Positions 1 to 11,555 of a stretch of 64,000 bases of DNA are shown piece by piece; the stretch's first letter is position 1; the number at the start of each line of letters is the position of its first letter. The position numbers were made by a program, and so were the translations under genes. The DNA comes from Plazaster borealis (taxonomy: Eukaryota; Echinodermata; Asteroidea; Forcipulatida; Labidiasteridae). The DNA is taken from positions 930,001 to 994,000 of the forward strand of contig CM037472.1 in assembly GCA_021014325.1 (NCBI GenBank). Reading direction: 5' to 3'. The notes below the pieces were generated by a model. It did no database searches, was not told the DNA's origin, and was given only the letters and a program-made list of their open reading frames with translations.

Positions 1-690
1 TTTGTCTTCTCGATTCTGATTGGTCGATCCATAGCAACAAGAGTGTGATATGAACCTATTAGGTAAACCTGTGGCAAGGAAATATGAAGGCGATAATTGG
101 AGTCAATCTCTATCTTTCGGTTAAAACAATGCATTTATTAGTAAAAGTGCATTGACCTCAGACAGCGCCCTCGTAGTGCCCTCTCTACGCAGGCCACAGG
201 ATTAACAAGTTTTGTTTGGGGCTATTGTTTATATACACAAAAGCAATACATTGAAAGGGAACATACACAAAAGCAATACATTGGAAGGGTGGTAACACTA
301 TATTGCACAGTTCAAATCAAATCCTGTTCCAACAGGCCGTTCTACCTTCGATTGTACTATTTTAAGCTATGCGCCAAGTTTGCTGGAGATAATTTCATTA
401 CCTTGGGCCTCTTTGGATATGGGACGGAGATGCGTTATATTGTTCTGTATTTCACTCGCATTTGTGTGATAATAAATAATAGTGTTGCTTCGCTATTGTG
501 AATGCACCCGTCACTTATAAGTAAGTCTGTCAAGCATTACCGCCTTGCTTATAGAATGCTCATGATACTATCATGCCATCATGATAAAGCATCCACTCTT
601 ATAAGTGAGGTGGATTTGGACTGGGTTATTTAGAACAGCCATACTTATAATTGACGGTGGCTAGTCCCGTCGGGTAGCTATCACACCTTC
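1..690. other. Intron of the MRCK-type gene, nothing coding
   Basis: Upstream of the first exon in the window. It holds a short direct repeat (acacaaaagcaatacattg, near 235-250 and 267-282) and AT-rich sequence. I see no exon. Confidence 0.5.
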
Positions 691-693
691 CCC

Positions 694-844
694 TAGACCT
701 CTTGCATAGGGCACCATCACTGAGGTAAAACAATGGAAATGCGCATGTGTTTTCCAGCCCACACAATTACCAACTAATCGGAGGTCTTCCGATGGGCTCA
801 GTGAGGTCGCTGTTTGAGATTGTAATGTCATATGCAAGGGTTTA
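694..844. mobile_element. MITE, TAGACC-TTGCATA family (copy 1)
   Basis: Begins tagacctcttgcatagggc and ends catatgcaagggttta, an imperfect terminal inverted repeat. The interior has ACTGAGGT-like motifs in both orientations. Same family as 14550-14687 and 57371-57534. Confidence 0.5.
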
Positions 845-954
845 TTAGTAACGTGGTATTTCCAAGAAGCGGTTTTTGAAATGAAAGGATGAGGGAATCT
901 TATCAAAAGCACTTTGCAAAGCAAGTTTGATTGTGGTGTTTGTTAGGTTTGTAT

Positions 955-1020
955 GTTTGCCAGTTTTAGATGTGGGAGGAAAACCCCAACTGGGGAAACC
1001 CCACTGAGACTGCCCCCCCC
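955..1020 (-). repeat. SINE body fragment
   Basis: Reverse complement of the body of the SINE at 49131-49330, sharing the segment CCCACATCTAAAACTG after a GGTTTTCC repeat. It stops about 50 bp before the first exon. Confidence 0.5.
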
Positions 1021-1066
1021 CGATTGATAAATCTATCGATATAATCAACAGATGACTATTTGACAG

Positions 1067-4000
1067 TTTGCCTTATTGATGATTGTACCAACAGATTCTG
1101 ATAGATTTGTGCTTGGGACAGATGAAGGTTTATTCTGTCTTCAACTGTCTAGTGGTATCATTGTACGGGTAGATAGTAAGAAGATATTCCAGGTTGAGAT
1201 AATGCCCACCGAACAGCTCATTGTTGTCATCTCAGGTAAGCAGCGCTATCCTAAAGTCGCCGATTGAGTTGTTCAAGTCTCGCCTTGAGACTCGTCTTTT
1301 CAAACAGTATTTATGTAACATTGTAACTTATTGAAAGGTTTGTGTCTATTATTCATTTTCTACAACTATTTTTAACTTGTTTATCTTTTTTAGCTTACTG
1401 TGTATTTTGCTGGTCTAGACGAAATTTTTTGTAGAATTGTTTAATTATTGTTTTTAATTTATTTTGTTTAATCCATTTTTGCTTGTGTTCAGCGCCTTGA
1501 GGCGGAACCGATCTGCAACTGTTTGCGCTTTATAAATCTTTCTTTATTATTATTATTATCTGGGCCCAATTTCATAAAGCGTGTAAGTACGAAAACTTGC
1601 TAAGCACAGCAAACTCTTGCTACGAAAGATAGGTTACCAGCCAATATACCACACAGTAACCATTGCTGTGACTGGTACCCCACTCATTTCTTGCTTAGCA
1701 AAGAAATCTGCCGAGCAGAATTTTCTGCTAAATAGCTTTATGAAATTGGGCCCTGATGGTTACATAACAAACAGGTGCAATGTGACAAATAGTACATGTG
1801 ACATGGTATTTTGGCTGGTAACCTTTTTTCTGGTAAGCACAGTTGTTTCATGCTTGGCTAATTTGTGTGCTTAAGCAGCTCTATTAAATTGGGCCCATGT
1901 ACAACCTGATTACAATGACACATAAAACAAAAAAGGTGTTGATTGACTAAAAGTCATTAAGTATATAATAATAAATTAGAGTGAGCAATGACAAAACACA
2001 GAGGAAACTTTCCAGCCGATTTCTGAGTTTTTGGTTTCTCAGCTGTGCCATTGAAAATTGAAAAACACAGAACGGAGTCTTGCTGTGCCTGGCGCTTTCC
2101 CCTGTTTTTGACAAACCGTAGTTGCATGTGTGAATACAATGTGATTGAGAGAGTCTTCCTCTATTTTTCCCCCTTAGGGAGGAGTCGTCATTTACGTCTC
2201 ATTCCCATCTTGGCCTTGGATCAAGAGGTAGCAACCATCAAGGTAGAAGAACCCAAGGGTAGTACACTGTTTACCACAGGAACCATTCGTCAAGGCTCCA
2301 ATATGTGTATGTGTGTTGCCATGAAGCGTCATGTCATTGTGTATGAATTCAATCGCACCAAACAACGCCACAAGAAGGTCAAGGAACTTACTCTTCCAGC
2401 TCCGTGCTCTTGTCTGGAGCTGTTCCAAGAAAGACTGTGTGCCGGATATACGTCTGGTTTCGGTCTCTTCAGCATACAAGGAGAGGGACAGCATATACAG
2501 CGTAAGTCTTGTTATAAACAGTCACATGATGAAATCGGTGTTTCAGATTTGTATTTTTCTCGGTTTAAATTACCAAAACGCTCATCAGTGTGTTTTCAGT
2601 GGTATTCGTGAAGTACAATATGTTTGTGACGTATAATATATTGCTTGTAATGTTATGTTACTTGGGTATCACTGACATAACTCTTGGGTATCACCTTACT
2701 AGATTGTATCTCAACCAAGCAAAGTTTCAAATCCTACTCATATACACAGTATTACCGCAAACTTTACTAGATTGTATCTCAACCAAGCAAAGTTTCAAAT
2801 CCTACTCATATACACAGTATTACCGCAAACTTTACTAGATTGTATCTCAACCAAGCAAAGTTTCAAATCCTACTCATATACACAGTATTACCGCAAACTT
2901 TACTAGATTGTATCTCCACCATGCAAAGTTTAAAATCCTACTCATATACACAGTATTACCACAAACAGTTGTAAAAATGTACAAACTAACATGTTGTTAA
3001 ATAAAGATACAAAGCGAGAGGTGTTTTTTCTTCTTCTAATCTTGATTGTATTCTTTGTTCTCTCATTTATAGCTTTGCTGAATGTGGAAGATCCTTCACT
3101 ATCGTATCTTCAGAAGACACCAGTAGATGCACTGACAGCTGTTCAGATCAGTAACAAAGAATATTTATTGTGTTTCATGAGTAAGTCTTACAAACTCAGT
3201 CATAATTTGTCTTTCTCAAATTATTTTAAATCAATTTTATTATGTTGCATTTTACAAGTAGAAAAGAGAAAGTTGCCATTGTGAATTAACATCCAAATGC
3301 CAAAATGAATCGTCACTATTGAAAAAGTAAAATATGACATATTTACATGAAATGAAAGAGATGATAAAACCACAATAATATTATTAAAGTTATTTTTTAC
3401 GTTTCGCTTTTCTTGGCTAATCTTTAATTTTTCTAACTGTGCCGAGTTCCAACTTTGTAGCTCTTGAATGTTATTCTACCAGCAGTAAACTTGATTATTT
3501 TCTTGACTTCATCTTACAGCTGTTGGAGTGTATGTTGATTACCATGGACGTAGGACAAGGAAACAAGAGTTAATGTGGCCAGCAGTACCAACTGCTATCT
3601 GTAAGTTGTAACCTATACCTTCAAAATAAATCATGTGATATTGTTCAAATTGGAAGATTTAAAGTCGATTCTTAAATTAACCTGACCTCTTACAATAGGC
3701 ATTTGATATTACCTTTTCTGCCTTTCGAGTAGAGTGACTTAACTCACTGTGTGTTGATTTCATTCTCAGGTTTTAACTACCCACACCTTGTGGTTTACAG
3801 TGAGGTATCAGTGGATATGTTTGATGTCCATCATATGGAATGGTTCCAGACGATACCAATCAAAGGGGTAAGCAATGAAACCTTGATGTATATCAAGGGA
3901 AATTAAGTCTCTTCTCTAGTATCAAAGTCAAGTTTATAGACCATTTACAGTGGTATGGGATGCTCCATTCCAAAACCAGGCACCACCTGCCAAAACTAAA

Positions 4001-7000
4001 ACTGGGTTTCGTTGCTCATGAAGAGTCTAGGGACCTATTAATTATTATAAATCTCGGCCTTTAGATCTTTAAAAAGTTAAACATTTATTTTGATTTGATG
4101 TTTTTTTTTTTCCCAGACGCGTCCAGTAAGCCGTGATGGTAGCTTCAACCTGTGTTTCTTGACAGATCTCCACACACCCAGACTCATGTATCTACATAAC
4201 CATGACAATAGTGGTGAGTTGGACTAGTCATCCTAAAACTAGAATTTCAGAATTTCAGAACAACTTTCTGTTCTTATATAGGTTTAATTTAACTACAATT
4301 AATATCCATTTTGTATAATATTGTTCTTTCTGTGTAGGCGCCTTGATCGGTTTTCTGGAGAAGTGCGCATTATAAATCCATATCATTATTATTATTATTA
4401 TGATTATTATTATTCGTACGCGGCTTTTATTGGTTTTTACCATCAGTCATTGACAATAACCAAAAGGTTTCTTTCTTTCTGCAGAAAAAGACGACTTAGT
4501 CGTTCCTCATGTGAGCAAACAGAACATCAAGAGAGACAAGGGAAGGTTTTCATTCAAGAATAGAGACGACATCAAGAAGTAAGTGTAAGGATAGCATTAG
4601 GTCTCTCAAGCACATTGCTTGTACATCAAGCTAACACTGCTTGAGTGATATTAGGATATCACAGAGATTGGTCCAGGTTTCTCAAGCACATTGCTTGTAC
4701 ATCAAGCTAACACTGCTTGAGTGATATTAGGATATCACAGAGATTTGTCAAGGTTTTTCAAGCACATTGCTTGTACATCAAGCTGATACTGCTTGAGTGA
4801 TATTAGGATATCACAGAGATTGGTCCAGGTTTCTCAAGCACATTGCTTGTACATCAAGCTAATACTGCTCGAGTTATATTAGGATATCACAGAGATTGGT
4901 CCAGGTTTCTCAAGCACATTACTTGTACATCAAGCTAATACTGTCAAGTGAGGTTTGCTGTGAGTTGCGGTGGTTCTGAGAAGAACCGGTGGTTTGACAA
5001 CTCAGCGTTTTGATCAGTATGGTCTCTGATCCACTCCAGGAGAATGCTGGACTCTGTTTCGCATGGTGCTTAAGTGCTGCCGAAGAGATTAACTAGCAGG
5101 TGGGCTTAATTCAATGGTGCTCAAAAATGAAGATTTTTTTTTGAAAACCCACGAAACTTTACTCTATCCCATGGAAGCTCTGCAAACAATACACACTTTG
5201 GCTGTTGAAGTTTTACATAACTTAATTTAAATCGTTTTAATTGTAACTGGGGTCTAACAGTGAGCATTTGATTTTGTTTTTAGGACAAAAGATCGCAAGT
5301 CTTTGATATCAGGTCCATCAGATTTCAACCATATCACTCATATGGGACCTGGAGATGGGAGGCAGCTGCTTAAAGACTTGCCATCGGTAAGTACGCAGTG
5401 TTAAGAAAGGATCAAGTTATTCATCGTAGAACCCAGAGAACGCTATAGGTGGCAATTTAATGTGTTATCATTGGTCAGTCTATATCACATGGGAGTGTCT
5501 CCAATCTTTGGACCCATTTCAGGTGACGTCATCACTCAAGATACATCTTGCTTGTGCCATTTTGGGAGTCAGTTTCCCAGTGTGTTACCGTGCAGTGGGC
5601 ATTTGAGGCAGTGCCCAAGCGCCTACGTCCTATCTTTACATGCAATTTGACTCCTAAAATGGCAGTCCATGGACAGTCAGTAGCCCTGTGTAACATCGGT
5701 ACATGGGGTCAATAAGGGGGATGCAAATTGACCATGTATACATGGACAAACACTTGGACAGTGAAGCTATGAGATATAAAGGTATTGGGGTACACTCGGG
5801 ACATAGTCGAGCAGACTGAAAAACTTCTTTGTAGTCCGCTACAAGGATGCAGTCAAGCAGAACAACACAATGTTTTCTGGGTTTTATTTGTATGTCTTGG
5901 GTATCCTATTTTTACAATTTTACATCTGCATTTTGGTTTTGTTTCAATTATTGAAAATAATCATAATGATATGCACTATCAAACAATGCAATAGGCTGTA
6001 TATTTTTAGACTAAGTTGTTTCACATTTTTATAGATTAATTTAATAAAACTTCATCACAATATGTCAATATTTCTGATCGATGCATTTCCCCTGAAACCT
6101 GTATAGTTGCCTGTCTTTTACCATCATAACAATAATATTGTTGCTTTGAGTGATTCTTAAAAATTGTTTGTCACAACTGTTTGTTGTGGATGTTAATGTA
6201 GAATTTGTTTTCAACTTCTTCAAATCAATGCAACTACAGATTGATCTTGATTTGATTTACGTCTTAATGTTTAATTGCAGTGCAATCTTGCAACTGTTAC
6301 TTGTGCATTGTGATTGTTGTAATTGATTTGCTTCACCTTAGGTACAGTCACATTACCAGTTCATTTACCATTCACCCGTGATAAATATTTGTATTTTTTT
6401 AAAAACAATGTACATGTTTATGAATATGCCACCTTAACACAACAACCTGTAGACTCAGATAAGATTGGTATGCTTGCCACAATGTCTAGCATGGTAGATT
6501 TAGCTGTATGTACTGGGTCAATTTAACCAGTTTGTAGTTTCAGTGTAGATTTTGCTGAGGTTAGGTTCAGTGTTTTGTTGTGGATATACAGGTCTCTATT
6601 CTGCACTGTAGTTTTCTAATCAGCTTGCTTGATACAATAGCAACATGTGGCTTGTAAATTAATGTCATTTGTGACTGTATTTATTCACTGCATTCTCTTG
6701 GCTGGTTGCAATTGCAACGGTAAGTCTTGATGACACTTTAATCTCCTTCTGTCTGATCAATAAGGCCAAGTCCGAATTGGCGGCTACAGCAATGGCTACG
6801 ACTGTTGCTAAGTGTGTTGCTAAGGATTTCCTATACTTCAACGTATGGTGATGCGGAAATCTAGCCGTAGCCGTAGCTGTAAGCTGCCAATGCGAACACG
6901 GCCTATGAGTACCTTTAGACAGTGGTCAGTTGTAAAATATAGTCTTGTGGTGTGATCGGTAATTGCAATTTTCAAAATCTAAAACATGAGAACGATTATC

Positions 7001-8580
7001 AGAATAGGTTGTAAAAACGTATTTAACAGTATATTAACAGTATATTTATGTTGGATTTGGGCTTAGTGTTCTTAGATAACTAAGAATCCTTGTATGTTTG
7101 CTTTGATTTATTCAGAATGGCTGCTTACTTTAGACTCTTCATAATGATGATTAGGTTTATATTCATTAGGTTGGACTTTAAATTTGGTTGGATTTAGCTT
7201 TGTATGTATTTTACTTCATTGAGTTGAAACATCTTCTTTGTCTTACAGAGGAATATTCAGTTACGAGAAGAGAAACAAGGAGGTCGTGATTTTCAACGAG
7301 TTCGTAGCATGTTCCAACCTGCAGGTCCCGGTATGAAGGCCGGTCAGATGTCTAGAGAACGCCCTTCATCCATGCACTCATCAGCAGGTAGAGGAGGCGA
7401 CGTGAATGGCGGAGGTGTCTTACAGCCTGGCTCTGGAATGTCAGGCGAGGGCAGCGGTCATGAGGGATCAATACGCAGCTACAGCGACGATTCACCACCT
7501 CTGTCCAGCCACTCACCCAGGCATTCATTAGGTTTGTCACGCTCCATCTTGTTTGCAAAAAAAGGGATCGTCAAGCTTTTAAACGGTGCAGTTTTGGGTC
7601 AGCCAGGGGCACAAACAACAACAAATTGTTACACTTTACTAACATATCCTTATAAGATACTTCAGCACCTTGCATTGTTTCATTACATGCAACATTTTGA
7701 AAGAGCTGTTCAGTTGTTCAGTTTATGAATGTGTGATTTCTCTGGATTTTTTCTGATTTCAGGATTTTATCAAAATTTCCTTGAGCCTTTAAATTTTCTT
7801 GACAGAAGTAAAGCAGTCAACAAATGAAGAAAATAACAGTCCACATTGTGTCCCAACCTGTAGTGTGGTGTTTCTGGTAATGCACAGAGTCTGTAAATCT
7901 CCTGAATTGTAACATCTGGGAGGTTCTGGGTCTAGAATAAGAGTAACCAGAACTGTAAGCCATTTTCAGGAATGCGTTAAATGCAACTTGTGTCAAATCA
8001 TCATCTCTAAGTTAGGAACGCTGCTAGTCTTGGTGTTTTTTAAATCAGTACAGCAAGTTTATCTTTTTAAACAACCTTTTTTACTAACTGTGTTTTTGCT
8101 ATTATTGTTGCTCTCCTTAGAACATTTTATGTATTTATTGTCTTATTGTTAATTCCTTGTTATCAATTTTGTTTTACTCTTATTTTTTATTTTTAATATT
8201 ATCTTGTATTGGGAGTTCTGCAAAGGTCTTGTCTAATGATTATTTTCATGAATTTATGATAGTATTTCCTAGCTATTAAGTTGTGTTCTTATTGTGATTT
8301 TCCTATGTTTTTAGCATCATTGTCCTTTTTTGTGTTTATTAATTGATTTCATGATTGTTATTTGCTTGTGTACATTGTATTGAATAGGCGTAATATAAAT
8401 AAATAAATAAATAATAATTGGTATTATTATCATCCGAATGATGATGATTTTTGTCTTTGACTCCTAGGTTCTAGCTCCAGTACTCCTCCAACACCTCACA
8501 GGACAAGCCAGGTGGATCCTGATCAACTCTCTGGTGGATCTGGAGGCTGGGACGGGGACGCTAGAGGAACATCGTACTAA
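1067..8580 (+). CDS. CDC42BP: MRCK-type CDC42-binding protein kinase, 3' ten exons (partial at 5' end)
   Basis: Large Ser/Thr kinase effector of CDC42 that drives actomyosin contractility; only the C-terminal 489 codons lie here. Exons: 1067-1235, 2178-2501, 3073-3180, 3520-3600, 3770-3867, 4117-4213, 4485-4578, 5284-5386, 7249-7531, 8468-8580 (TAA). All introns are GT-AG and every phase joins. The first seven exons encode the citron-homology (CNH) domain: [25 protein letters not shown] and KEYLLCF match family blocks (recalled alignment). Exon 8 carries the CRIB motif [15 protein letters not shown], with the expected ISxPxxFxHxxHxGP pattern. Exons 9-10 give a Ser/Gly/Pro-rich tail ending in [12 protein letters not shown]. 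The start at 1067 follows acceptor TTTGACAG and keeps [13 protein letters not shown] in frame; an acceptor at 1094 is possible. Kinase, coiled-coil, C1 and PH exons must lie upstream. Citron kinase shares the CNH domain but lacks this CRIB. The alpha, beta or gamma paralogue is not assigned. Confidence 0.93.
1240..1556 (+). mobile_element. L2-like LINE 3' end
   Basis: The frame [15 protein letters not shown] followed by a stop is typical of the extreme C terminus of L2/CR1-group LINE proteins. It is followed by an AT-rich 3' UTR, the box AGCGCCTTGAG...GCGCTTTATAAAT, and a TTATTATTATTATT tail. It is 5'-truncated and lies in the sense orientation in the intron. Confidence 0.7.
1562..1753. mobile_element. 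MITE, GGGCCCAATTTCAT family (copy 1, intact)
   Basis: 192 bp with matching ends gggcccaatttcataaagc and its complement gctttatgaaattgggccc. The interior carries repeated GCTTAG/CTAAGC motifs. Related copies are at 9994-10185 and 11375-11555. Confidence 0.75.
1754..1897. mobile_element. Adjacent partial copy of the GGGCCCAATTTCAT MITE
   Basis: Directly abuts the intact copy and ends cagctctattaaattgggccc, so it is a right half of the same family. Confidence 0.55.
2698..2967. repeat. Tandem array, 68-bp unit, four copies
   Basis: Units begin with actagattgtatctc at 2698, 2766, 2834 and 2902, a spacing of exactly 68 bp. The first three are nearly identical and the last has a few changes. Intronic, between exons 2178-2501 and 3073-3180. 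Confidence 0.95.
4334..4414 (+). repeat. Retroposon 3' tail in an intron
   Basis: A GGCGCCTTGA...GTGCGCATTATAAAT box followed by an ATT-rich microsatellite, like the tails at 1491-1556 and 29505-29575. It lies only 70 bp before the acceptor of exon 4485-4578. Confidence 0.6.
4605..4944. repeat. Tandem array, 76-bp unit, about 4.5 copies
   Basis: Units begin CTCAAGCACATTGCTTG or a close variant at 4605, 4681, 4757, 4833 and 4909, spaced exactly 76 bp. Each unit also contains CTTGTACATCAAG and GATATTAGGATATC dyads. Starts 27 bp after a splice donor. Confidence 0.95.
4945..5080 (-). repeat. Penelope-like remnant with histone-like stem-loop (copy 1)
   Basis: On the minus strand, a 6-bp stem GGTTCT/AGAACC with loop TCTC is followed by ACC (hairpin 4972-4987). 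It lies next to a GATCAG/CTGATC stem (5012-5031) with an AAAAC flank in place of GAAAC. A second copy is at 32085-32195. Assignment to a Penelope-like element is inference. Confidence 0.45.
5387..7248 (+). other. Intron of the MRCK-type gene
   Basis: Largest intron in the window part of the gene. It contains an inverted repeat near 5548-5672 (gccattttgggagtca with its near-complement) and the MITE at 6763-6904. No conserved exon seen; an alternatively spliced exon cannot be excluded. Confidence 0.5.
6763..6904. mobile_element. MITE, GGC-GGCTACAGC family (copy 1)
   Basis: Ends aggccaagtccgaattggc and gccaatgcgaacacggcct are imperfect complements. The interior is built from GGCTAC/GTAGCC repeats. 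Second copy at 14131-14255. Confidence 0.65.
8040..8412 (+). repeat. Retroposon 3' end with AAAT tail
   Basis: T-rich sequence ending GAATAGGCGTAATATAAAT then AAATAAATAAATAAAT. This layout is typical of LINE/SINE 3' ends. It lies in the last intron of the kinase gene, 55 bp before the terminal exon. No coding remnant recognised. Confidence 0.45.
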
Positions 8581-10410
8581 ACTAATACCCTCTTCACATG
8601 GACTGCAAGCACTGGATTCAATCTGTATACTAAAACTGAATGATGTTATTCTCATCCAAGTGTCTTAAAGAATGTTTCGGTCGGGTTAACAAGTCCAGCA
8701 TGAATTGGACTCTTGTGTCGCGGAAGTTCTGCTGGAGTTTATCTGCGAGATGGATCAAGATCCTACCAGATGTTTCCAATATTCTACGTAATCCTTAATG
8801 GCATGGAAATAACATGGGATTAACACGGATTAGTAGAAAACCTGAGTCTTCTGGAGACAGCCGTTTCGGATGGATGTATGGGATGCTGACATCTTCAGTC
8901 TAATGAAAAGAGTCCATCAATATAAAGCACACGGCGTTATGTTAAATTAGAGTTACTCAAAATGTGCAACTTATTGAAGATAGAAACAATATCTTTTAAT
9001 TGCATGGCCCTCTGAGTATGATGCATTTGTACTTAAAACAACAACTGGGCATTTTGTTTTTTTGTTATAAATACCTTGAGATGTTAATGTACATTGGTAA
9101 TATTTAAATAATGAGTGAATTTTAATTGTAGACGATCACTGTAGATGAAAACTAACTTGTGTTTTACAATGTTAGTAACCATCCTTGTTCTTGTAAATCC
9201 TGACCAGTATGTGCTATCATTGCTCACAATTTGACTTTTAAACTCATCCCCCCAAAAAGTAATTTTAGAGTGTTGAAAAAAGTAGGTTATGGAACTGTTT
9301 CTACTAAAAACGTTTAGCTTTTGCGTGTGTTGGAACAAGTAAATACAGTGTTAAATGAGGATAAACATCTGGCTTTGAATATTCATAGAAACTGCTGGTG
9401 AGGATTTTATCGCATAAATTATCCCAATTTGATACAATGACATTACAACCTAACCATAGAGTGCTGATTATTGTTGCTCAAAATCATGGTCCAACTTCAT
9501 GGATCTGCTTAGTCCAAGCTTACAGTCAACATTCTTCACTTACAGGGTCAGAACCAAATTTCTTCACAAACTGTGTAAGTGAAAAATGCTTAGTGAAGTG
9601 AAGTACACCCAAGTAAAAGCAAAAATTCCTTGGTAACTCGTGAAATATGCTTACATTAAGTGGATTTGACTACTACCGTAAGCGCTGATTTGTTTTGCTT
9701 GCGTTAAGCTGAGCCATGGAATACGTCCCAGGCCTCGTTGAGAAATTCTCGCTAACATAGGCATGTTATGGGATATTGTGGAATTTTAGCCTGTGGGTCT
9801 TCTGGAGTATTATCAGCTAATACAGCATTAATGGGAACCATCAGACAGGAATTCTGCCTTCAGCAATATCATGATTGATGTTACTATGTAGCATCAAGGC
9901 TACAGATTATAAATGTTAAGAATCATTCGATAATGATACCTGATGGGTATACCAACTCACTTGAAATTTACTTGCACATCTTAACTCCTGGACTCAATTT
10001 CATGGAGCTGCTTAAGCAGAAAATATTGCCCAACAATGTTCTGCTAAGAAAAATTGAGCAGGATACTAGTCGGAGATGGTAAATGTGAAATTTTACTTTG
10101 CCTAGTCACCTTATTCTGGTAAGCATAGTTTTGTTGTGCTTAGGTACTGTGGTAATGCGCATAAACAGCTCCATGAAACTGGGCCTGTACTCAATTTCAT
10201 ACAAATCCTTACGGAAAACATAGGTAAATAACTCAAAAATTCAGTATGGACCAGTCACATTCCATTTATATCATTAAATTGGGTGGTGTTTAAAACTTAG
10301 CGGAAATAAACTTTGCATAAATGATTCTCTACTTGTCTTTAGCCACTCAACAATGTATGATTACCAAGCTCTATCAACGCTCTTTAAAAACACAAGATTA
10401 TTAAATAAAT
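8581..10410 (+). other. 3' UTR and flanking sequence of the MRCK-type gene
   Basis: AT-rich non-coding sequence after the TAA. Hexamers AATAAA occur at 10305-10310 and 10404-10409, but a MITE sits at 9994-10185, so the true cleavage site may be nearer the stop. No other gene seen. Confidence 0.4.
9994..10185. mobile_element. MITE, GGGCCCAATTTCAT family (copy 2)
   Basis: Begins ctcaatttcatggagctgc and ends agctccatgaaactgggcc, with internal CTGCTTAAGCAG and GGTAAGCA motifs shared with the other copies. Confidence 0.65.
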
Positions 10411-10900
10411 GTGTGAAATTTTTGTCAAGTCTTGCATAAGAATGACTTGAATATCTAACATTTCATCTGACTATTGCATTGTGTTTGTATTGAGGGCTGT
10501 TTAAAACTCTACCAAAAAGTTTTTATATTTATATGATTTTTGCATCAATCATTGGCTAAAGTAAATATCACATTTCATTTGTTACCCTTTGCACTTTTCC
10601 CCCCAGTTGTTATTTTGTTTCCTTCATCGTTTGACAGTCAACATTTGCCAAACTAATGCAGAATGCATAGAGTGATATTTTTGAGATAAAAGAAAACAGT
10701 TTTTTTGATATACTAGTGGTAGCGTTTTTTAGAAAGGTTAGTGTAGCAGTCAGAACAGTACTATTCATGTGGTGTTACATGTTAATCATTCTCTGGGTAG
10801 TGTTACTAGTAGTGAAAGTAGAAACAAACATTTAGTGTATTGATGTCCATTTTATATTGGTACAACATGAACTGATTGAAATGACAATGTTCCGCACCAA

Positions 10901-11003
10901 CTAGAGAATCGGCCCAACTATAGTTGGGATCGTCCCAACTACTGTTTGGATCAGCCCAATTGTAGTTGGGGTTAGCACAACTTTAGTTTGGCCGATTCTA
11001 TAG
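10901..11003. repeat. Cluster of four 21-bp-phased palindromes within an outer inverted repeat
   Basis: CCCAACTATAGTTGGG (10913-10928) is a perfect palindrome. Three degenerate versions begin at 10934, 10955 and 10976, exactly 21 bp apart. The whole is framed by AGAATCGGCC and GGCCGATTCT. Confidence 0.8.
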
Positions 11004-11374
11004 TCAGGACGAAACAATGCATTCTCTTATTACTTAGTGTCAACTTCAACACCACAAACAGTTCAAGAATCTTTTAGTACATTAGAGCTAATTACACCCG
11101 TCATAAAGTGCATTACACAATGACCCCTACCAGTTCAAAGTGATGCTGTAATTGTGATATACATAGGTGGCTATGATGGAACTTAGTTTATATTTTACGG
11201 GAAATAAGTAATCTTTTCTGTCAGAGTTTGTAACTCTATAAAAAAATCGCCCAATGTTTGGACAAGGAATTGTGTTCACTCCTTATGTTAATTTTTAAAG
11301 AATAAGTATTTATGAGATGCAGGCTGATGAGATGGAAAGTGCTGCTGGCTGGTTGTCTGATGTTTTAATGGCCT

Positions 11375-11555
11375 GGGACTAATGTCATAGAGCTGCTTAA
11401 CCAGAAATACTGCTTAAAATTTTTCTGCTAAGCAAAAATAAGCAGGGTACCAGTCACAGGAGGTAGTTTGGCTGGTAACCTTATTCTGGTATTAAGCAAG
11501 ATTGTTTTGTGCTAAGTTACCTTTTGTGCTTAAGCAGCTCAATGAAATTGAGCCC
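11375..11555. mobile_element. MITE, GGGCCCAATTTCAT family (copy 3)
   Basis: Begins gggactaatgtcatagagc and ends cagctcaatgaaattgagcc, with the same GCTTAA/TTAAGC interior. Confidence 0.65.

Noticed and set aside
1094..1235. Alternative start of the first kinase-gene exon at 1095
   Set aside because: The acceptor at 1066 keeps the residues preceding LGTDEGLF that fit the family; 1095 remains possible but is less supported.
2698..4944. CRISPR-like arrays
   Set aside because: The units are contiguous tandem repeats without unique spacers, inside introns of a eukaryotic gene.
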